From Hymenobacter guriensis (GTDB lineage: Bacteria > Bacteroidota > Bacteroidia > Cytophagales > Hymenobacteraceae): a DNA stretch of 64,000 nt. The notes below the pieces were generated by a model. The model saw nothing but the letters and a program-made list of their open reading frames with translations. It was not told the origin of the DNA and searched no databases. A program made the translations under genes and the position numbers. Shown in pieces: positions 59,586-64,000 of this stretch (position 1 is its first letter; each line of letters opens with the position of its first letter). Location: positions 1-64,000 of the forward strand of contig NZ_JADWYK010000018.1 of the NCBI RefSeq assembly GCF_015773195.1, read 5' to 3'.

Positions 59586-61517
59586 ATGAACACACCCCCT
59601 TCCGACAACGAACCGTTGCCGACTTCACTGGTCGAGGCCCACGCTGAAATCAAGAAACTACGGGCCGCGCTGGCCGAGCAAGTGACCCTGGCGCGCATTC
59701 CGGCGCAGAATCCAAACCCCGTTTACCGTCTGGGTCCCAACCGGCAGCGGCTGTTTGCTAATGCCGCGGCCGAGCGGCTGGCCGCTTCCTTGTCGCCCGA
59801 AGATCTGCAAGCCGGGCGGGAGGAAGTATACGGTTGGGCTATGGATGCCCTGGCTAGTGCTCGGGAGTCGCAGCACCAGCTATGCATAGGCAACCGTCAG
59901 TTTGCCGTGCACATCGTGCCGTTTCCGGAAGCGCAGTACGTGAATATGTACCTGACGGAAGAAACGGCCCGGGTCGCCGCCCAGCAGCAGCAGCTGGCCC
60001 AGCAGGCTTTCACCCAGCAGGTGCTCGATGCCGTGCCCGTGATGGTGTACGTGCGCGACGCCGATGGCCGGTACGTGTTTGAGAACTCCGCCACCCGTGC
60101 CATGGCTGACCTAATGGCTCAAACCCCGCCTACGCCCGAGGTAGCCGCCCGGCAGGCCCGGCAACAGGCCCAGCACAAGGCCACCGATGCCGAAGTCTTG
60201 GCTACGGGCCGCCAGCTAGTGGTAGAAGACTATATAACACTGCCCGATGGCACCGAGCGGTGCCTGCACACCATCAAGCAGCCGCTGACCTGGGATGGAG
60301 GGCAGACCCACGTGCTGGGCGTGAGTGCCGACATTACCGCCCTGAAGCAGGCAGTTGAGACAGCCACCACCGCTGCCAAAGCCCGGGAAAACTTTCTGGC
60401 CAACATGAGCCACGAGATTCGTACGCCCATGAACGGGGTGTTGGGTATTGCCGCGCAGTTAGCCAAAACTCCCCTCAATACCCGCCAGCAGGAGCTGTTG
60501 GATATTATCCGCTCCTCGGGCCGGCATTTGCTGGGCGTCATCAACGACGTGCTGGACATGGCCAAAATCACCTCCGGCAAGATTGAGCTGGTAGAAGAGC
60601 CTTTCGACCTGTGTGAGTCGCTGTTTCAGGCTGCCCAGCCGCTGATGCTGCAGGCGTTGGAGAAAGGACTGCACGTAACCGGCGACCGGCTGCGCGAAAC
60701 CTGCCCGCACCCGCAGGTAATAGGTGATGCGCACCGCATCAACCAGGTGATGCTGAACCTGCTTAGCAACGCCATCAAGTTCACCCCGGCCGGCGGCAGC
60801 ATCCATGCAGGTACCTACCTGGTGGAGGAAACAGCTGATACGCTCACCATTGAGTTTCGGGTGCGTGATACCGGCGTGGGCATTGCACCCAACAAACAGG
60901 AACGAATTTTCGAGGATTTCGCCCAGGCCTACGCCGACACCACCCGTATTTTTGGTGGCACCGGGCTGGGACTGAGCATCAGCCGGGCGCTGGTGGAGCG
61001 TATGGGCGGCAAGCTTTCCGTCGAGAGCGGGCTGGGCGAGGGCAGCACGTTCTCCTTCCGCCTTACCCTGCCCCGCGCCACGGCCGCTGAGACTCCCCCG
61101 GTACTTACATCTAAAACTGATTACGACACCGGCGCCCTGCGCGGCAAGCGCCTGCTGATGGTGGAGGACAACGACATCAACCGTCTGGTGGCCCGCATGC
61201 TGCTGGAAGACTGGGGCGTGGAGCTGGATGAGGCCGAAGACGGCCTGGCCGGGCTGGCCTGCGTGCAGCAAAACAGCTACGACGCCGTGCTGATGGACAT
61301 TCAGCTACCGGGCCTGAGCGGGCTGGAAGTAACGGCCGCCATCCGGGCCCTGCTCGACCCAGAAAAGGCCCGCCTGCCCATTCTGGCGCTGACGGCCAAT
61401 GCTTTCCAGAATGATACCGACGAATACCTGGCTGCCGGCATGAATGACGGCATCTCCAAGCCCTTTGAGGCGGCGGAGCTGTACGGCAAGCTGGTTCGCC
61501 TGCTGGCTCCGGCTTAA
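59586..61517 (+). CDS. Hybrid histidine kinase with PAS domains
   Basis: A 643-residue cytoplasmic-type sensor kinase with no clear membrane helix. Two PAS-like regions (about residues 35-125 and 140-265; LDAVPVMVYVRDADGRYVFEN) precede the HisKA domain (His276 in NMSHEIRTPMNG), the HATPase domain (VMLNLLSNAIKFT, FRVRDTGVGIAP, GTGLGLSIS) and a C-terminal receiver (VEDNDINRLVARML, Asp571 in AVLMDIQLPG, then the conserved lysine in GISKPF). It could phosphorylate itself internally; no partner regulator is next to it. Confidence 0.93.
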   Translation: MNTPPSDNEPLPTSLVEAHAEIKKLRAALAEQVTLARIPAQNPNPVYRLGPNRQRLFANAAAERLAASLSPEDLQAGREEVYGWAMDALASARESQHQLCIGNRQFAVHIVPFPEAQYVNMYLTEETARVAAQQQQLAQQAFTQQVLDAVPVMVYVRDADGRYVFENSATRAMADLMAQTPPTPEVAARQARQQAQHKATDAEVLATGRQLVVEDYITLPDGTERCLHTIKQPLTWDGGQTHVLGVSADITALKQAVETATTAAKARENFLANMSHEIRTPMNGVLGIAAQLAKTPLNTRQQELLDIIRSSGRHLLGVINDVLDMAKITSGKIELVEEPFDLCESLFQAAQPLMLQALEKGLHVTGDRLRETCPHPQVIGDAHRINQVMLNLLSNAIKFTPAGGSIHAGTYLVEETADTLTIEFRVRDTGVGIAPNKQERIFEDFAQAYADTTRIFGGTGLGLSISRALVERMGGKLSVESGLGEGSTFSFRLTLPRATAAETPPVLTSKTDYDTGALRGKRLLMVEDNDINRLVARMLLEDWGVELDEAEDGLAGLACVQQNSYDAVLMDIQLPGLSGLEVTAAIRALLDPEKARLPILALTANAFQNDTDEYLAAGMNDGISKPFEAAELYGKLVRLLAPA

Positions 61518-61521
61518 CGTT

Positions 61522-62646
61522 CTATTGCCACCACATTTCCTGCGGCAGCGCCCCGCTGCCCAGCGTTACGGGCTGACCCAGCTGGGGCGTGGTGATGGGC
61601 AGCTGGCGGCGGGCAGCCTCGGCCGTAGCCCGGCGCACGGGCTCATTCCAGGCGTGACGGGCCTCGGTGAAGGCGCCCCAGTGAACGGGAAGCATCAGGC
61701 GCGCCTGCACATCAAGGGCCGCCTGCACGCTTTGCTCGGGCATCATATGGATTTGGGCCCAGTCGGCGTTGTACTGCCCGCATTCCATGAGGGCGAGGTC
61801 GAACGGCCCATGCTGTCGGCCGATGGCGGCGAAGTGCGGGCCATAGCCCCCGTCGCCGCTGTAGAACACGCGCTTGGTGGCCGATTTTAGCACCCAGGAG
61901 CTCCAGGAGGTGGAATTGCGGTTGGTAAGGCCCCGGCCCGAAAAGTGGCGCGTGGGCGTACTCACCACCGTGAGGCCGGGCAGCTGCAGCGAGTCGCCCC
62001 AGTCCATTTCGTGAATTTTGGCGGGCGTCACGCCCCAGGCCAGCAAATGCGCCCCCACGCCCAGCGGTACGAAGAAGTGCGCCGTCTTTTCCTTTAAACG
62101 AAGGATGGTCTGGTAGTCGAGGTGGTCGTAATGGTCGTGCGAAATCAGCACGGCGTCAATGGCAGGCAACTCCTCGGCGGTAATGGCCAGCTGGGGGTTG
62201 TAGCGCTTGGGCGTGAGCCAGCTCACGGGGCCCATCTTCACGCTCAGCATGGGGTCGAACAGGATGTTTTTGCCTGCTATTTCCACCAGGCTGGCCGAGT
62301 GGCCAAACCACGTCACGCGCAGGGTTTCAGCGGTTTTCTGCTGAATGCTGGCCGGCTTGAGCGGCCGGGTGGGCAGGGGCGCGGCGGGCCGCTCGTTGGG
62401 CGTTTTGGTGAACAGGAATTTCCATAGCGAGGAAAATGTGCTGCCCCCGGTCATGAGCGTGGTAGGCACCAGGTTCTGGAACTCACCATCCTTGTAGTGG
62501 CCCGATTGGGCGTAGGCGGCGCGCTGGGCTTTGGTAGGCTTGCCCCCAAACTCCGGACTCAGGTTGGCAAACGCCACGCCCACCACGAGCAGGGCGACAA
62601 CTAAACCGCCCAGCAGGCGGCCAACAAAGCGTCGGGGTTTGGGCAT
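61522..62646 (-). CDS. UlaG/NAPE-PLD-like MBL-fold protein
   Basis: A 374-residue protein with an N-terminal membrane anchor (LLGGLVVALLVVGVAFA). The zinc motif is in AVLISHDHYDHLDY (HxHxDH), preceded by VTWFGHSASLVEI and followed by YSGDGGYGPHF and ALMECGQYNADWAQIHMMPEQ. LPVHWGAFTEARHAW supplies the last His. This combination is that of the UlaG/NAPE-PLD-like group that hydrolyses phospholipid- or lactone-type substrates. It converges with the kinase gene, 4 bp apart. Confidence 0.85.
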   Translation of the reverse strand: MPKPRRFVGRLLGGLVVALLVVGVAFANLSPEFGGKPTKAQRAAYAQSGHYKDGEFQNLVPTTLMTGGSTFSSLWKFLFTKTPNERPAAPLPTRPLKPASIQQKTAETLRVTWFGHSASLVEIAGKNILFDPMLSVKMGPVSWLTPKRYNPQLAITAEELPAIDAVLISHDHYDHLDYQTILRLKEKTAHFFVPLGVGAHLLAWGVTPAKIHEMDWGDSLQLPGLTVVSTPTRHFSGRGLTNRNSTSWSSWVLKSATKRVFYSGDGGYGPHFAAIGRQHGPFDLALMECGQYNADWAQIHMMPEQSVQAALDVQARLMLPVHWGAFTEARHAWNEPVRRATAEAARRQLPITTPQLGQPVTLGSGALPQEMWWQ

Positions 62647-62793
62647 ACAGCAGAAGAGAAAATGGTAAGCTGACTGCTTGGGTAATCGGACTGGTACGCG
62701 AAATACTTTACGCCCGCCTCAACTATCAACACAAAACCGCCCCAGCTGGTGGAGCTGAGGCGGTTTGGCGGTAGGCTGAAAGTTCGGTTGGGC

Positions 62794-63294
62794 TTAGCTG
62801 CGGTTGCCGAAGTCAGGGCGCCGCTCGGAGCCGCGCTGGCTGCCCGGGCGCTGCTGCCGCTGCCGCTGCCGTTCCTGGCGCTTGGCGGCCAACTGCGCGT
62901 ACTGCTTTTTCGACAGCGCCGACTTGAGCTTCTTGTCGGTGGCTTCGTGGATGCGTTTGGCCTCGCTCATGCGCTGGCTGCGGTCCTGGCCGGAGCGGCC
63001 CCGCAGAGCCTGCATTTGCTGCTGCTGCTCCTGAAAGATCTGGTCTACTTTGGCTTTTTGCTTGGCGTTCAGACCTAGTTCTTTGGCCATTTCGTCGGCG
63101 CGGCGTTGGCGGCTCTGTTCGGCACGGGGGCCGTCTTTGCGGTCTTTGTCGTCGTGCTTGCGGCCTTTGCCTTTATGGTCGTCCTGGCGCTGCTCGCGGC
63201 CGTTGGCGGGCTTGTGGTCGGCGGCTAGGGCAGAGCCGGCAAAGGAAGTACCGAGGCTCAGGAGAAGGGCGAGGCTGAAGAGTTGCTTTTTCAT
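62794..63294 (-). CDS. Spy/CpxP-like secreted protein
   Basis: A 166-residue protein with signal (SLALLLSLGTSFAGSALA). The mature part is highly basic and charged, with helical AKELGLNAKQKAKVDQIF and SKKQYAQLAAKRQERQRQRQ. LxLNxxQxxxxxxI followed by an LxxxQxxxL-like stretch is the LTxxQ pattern of Spy/CpxP chaperones. It may bind unfolded periplasmic proteins or metals. The C-terminus is Arg/Gln/Gly-rich and probably disordered. Confidence 0.7.
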   Translation of the reverse strand: MKKQLFSLALLLSLGTSFAGSALAADHKPANGREQRQDDHKGKGRKHDDKDRKDGPRAEQSRQRRADEMAKELGLNAKQKAKVDQIFQEQQQQMQALRGRSGQDRSQRMSEAKRIHEATDKKLKSALSKKQYAQLAAKRQERQRQRQQRPGSQRGSERRPDFGNRS

Positions 63295-63492
63295 GGGAAG
63301 GAGATGGTAACGGTTGAAGGAAAAGTGAGAATCAGGACGCTGCGTGCTGTTTTCCCACTATTCAACTACAGTGCCCCCTTCCTGGCCCCGGCGTCCGGTT
63401 CTCGCGCATCAGCCCGGAAACACCGATGAATAGCCTGGTTTTCTCGGCCATTTGCGGCTCAGGCAATTCAGGCTTTCTGCTACCTTGCCACC

Positions 63493-64000
63493 ATGGAACT
63501 TCTCGACCTGGGCAGCCTCGTGCCCGACGCCATTCCCCGCCTCGAAACCCCCGACCTGCTGTTGCGCCCGCCGCGCCCCACCGACCTGCCCGAAGCCGCC
63601 GCTTTGCACCAGGACCCCGCCTTTTACCGCTACCTGGGCGGCAAGCCGCATTCCGAGGAAGACGTGTGGCGCCGTATGCTGGCGCAGCTGGGCCACTGGT
63701 CGATGCTGGGCTACGGCTCTTGGTCCATTGAGGAAAAAGCCACCGGCCGCTACGCGGGTACCGTCGGCTTCTTCGATGTGCGGCGCGACCTGACGCCCTC
63801 ACTCAAGGGCACGCCCGAGGCGGGCTGGGTACTGGCGCCGCGCCTGCACGGCCGCGGCTATGCGTCCCAGGCCGTGCAGGCCGCTCACGCCTGGGCCGAC
63901 GCCCACTTCCCCGGGCCCCGTATCACCTGCATCATCGACCCCGGCAACGAAGCCTCCCTGCGCCTGGCCCGCAGGTTCGGCTACCAGGAATTTGCCCGCA
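63493..64000 (+). CDS. GNAT acetyltransferase, truncated by the window end
   Basis: The visible 169 codons start MELLDLGSLVPDAIPRLETP and contain LLLRPPRPTDLPEAAALHQD, the RimJ/RimL-type beginning, then GTVGFFDV and EAGWVLAPRLHGRGYASQAV with the acetyl-CoA-binding RGYAS segment. It continues past position 64000, so the C-terminus is missing. TACCTTGC lies 12 nt before the ATG. Likely N-acetylates a protein or small molecule. Confidence 0.85.
   Translation, partial: MELLDLGSLVPDAIPRLETPDLLLRPPRPTDLPEAAALHQDPAFYRYLGGKPHSEEDVWRRMLAQLGHWSMLGYGSWSIEEKATGRYAGTVGFFDVRRDLTPSLKGTPEAGWVLAPRLHGRGYASQAVQAAHAWADAHFPGPRITCIIDPGNEASLRLARRFGYQEFAR

Overview
The window looks like a chromosomal segment of a high-GC member of the Bacteroidota, most likely Hymenobacter or a close relative in the Cytophagales. 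The reasons are: a secreted multidomain glucanase with a C-terminal type IX secretion (T9SS) sorting domain; promoter boxes of the Bacteroidota type (TAnnTTTG, sometimes with an upstream TTTG) instead of strong Shine-Dalgarno sites; many lipoproteins with short LxxC lipoboxes; and GC-rich coding sequence broken by a few AT-rich accessory genes. No rRNA, tRNA, phage, plasmid or transposase gene was recognised. The genus is an inference.

Layout. 0-3 kb: lysine biosynthesis, lysC then lysA on the minus strand, preceded by a roughly 270-nt leader holding a lysine-rich 25-codon ORF and a terminator hairpin (candidate attenuator). 3-9 kb: small secreted proteins and lipoproteins, a TraB-like protein, an HU-like DNA-binding protein followed by a striking 22-bp repeat array, and an M28 peptidase. 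9-17.4 kb: biotin synthesis (a ketoacyl synthase overlapping bioA, then bioD, bioF and, further off, bioB), interrupted by an Imm51-like immunity gene, a propeller-like hypothetical and a secreted esterase. 17.5-31.5 kb: mixed housekeeping and secreted genes (AlkZ-like glycosylase, YiaA-like protein, RluF pseudouridine synthase, proline iminopeptidase-like lipoprotein, metallo-beta-lactamase-fold enzyme, class C serine hydrolase, DinB, YebC, HutG, DUF4097 protein). 31.5-38.7 kb: an MBL-fold protein and the 1793-residue GH81 glucanase with a long AT-rich upstream region.

38.7-43.4 kb: two small repeat-rich lipoproteins, hutU, then an AT-rich islet with a GIY-YIG-like protein, a 58-residue protein and an alpha-helical protein with a weak HEPN-like signature. 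43.5-54 kb: an F420-reductase-like oxidoreductase, HPP membrane protein, a perfect 37-bp inverted repeat, GH13 amylase, GH43 enzyme, a translationally coupled AMP-ligase/acyltransferase pair and an NmrA-like protein. 54-64 kb: folK, a hydrolase, a polyprenyl diphosphate synthase, an inverted-repeat cassette around a terminator, a CxxC protein, cytochrome P450, hybrid histidine kinase, UlaG-like MBL protein, a Spy-like protein and a GNAT acetyltransferase cut by the window end.

Functional threads: lysine and biotin synthesis; histidine degradation (hutG and hutU, 10 kb apart); attack on beta-1,3-glucan, starch-like and arabinan/xylan-like polymers by exported hydrolases. Several families of short intergenic inverted repeats (REP-like) are scattered between genes. 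The most notable signals are the lysC leader, the 11-bp-phased half-site array at 6521-6630, a recurring promoter whose -7 box lies 4 nt before the start codon, and the AT-rich islet at 41.7-43.4 kb.
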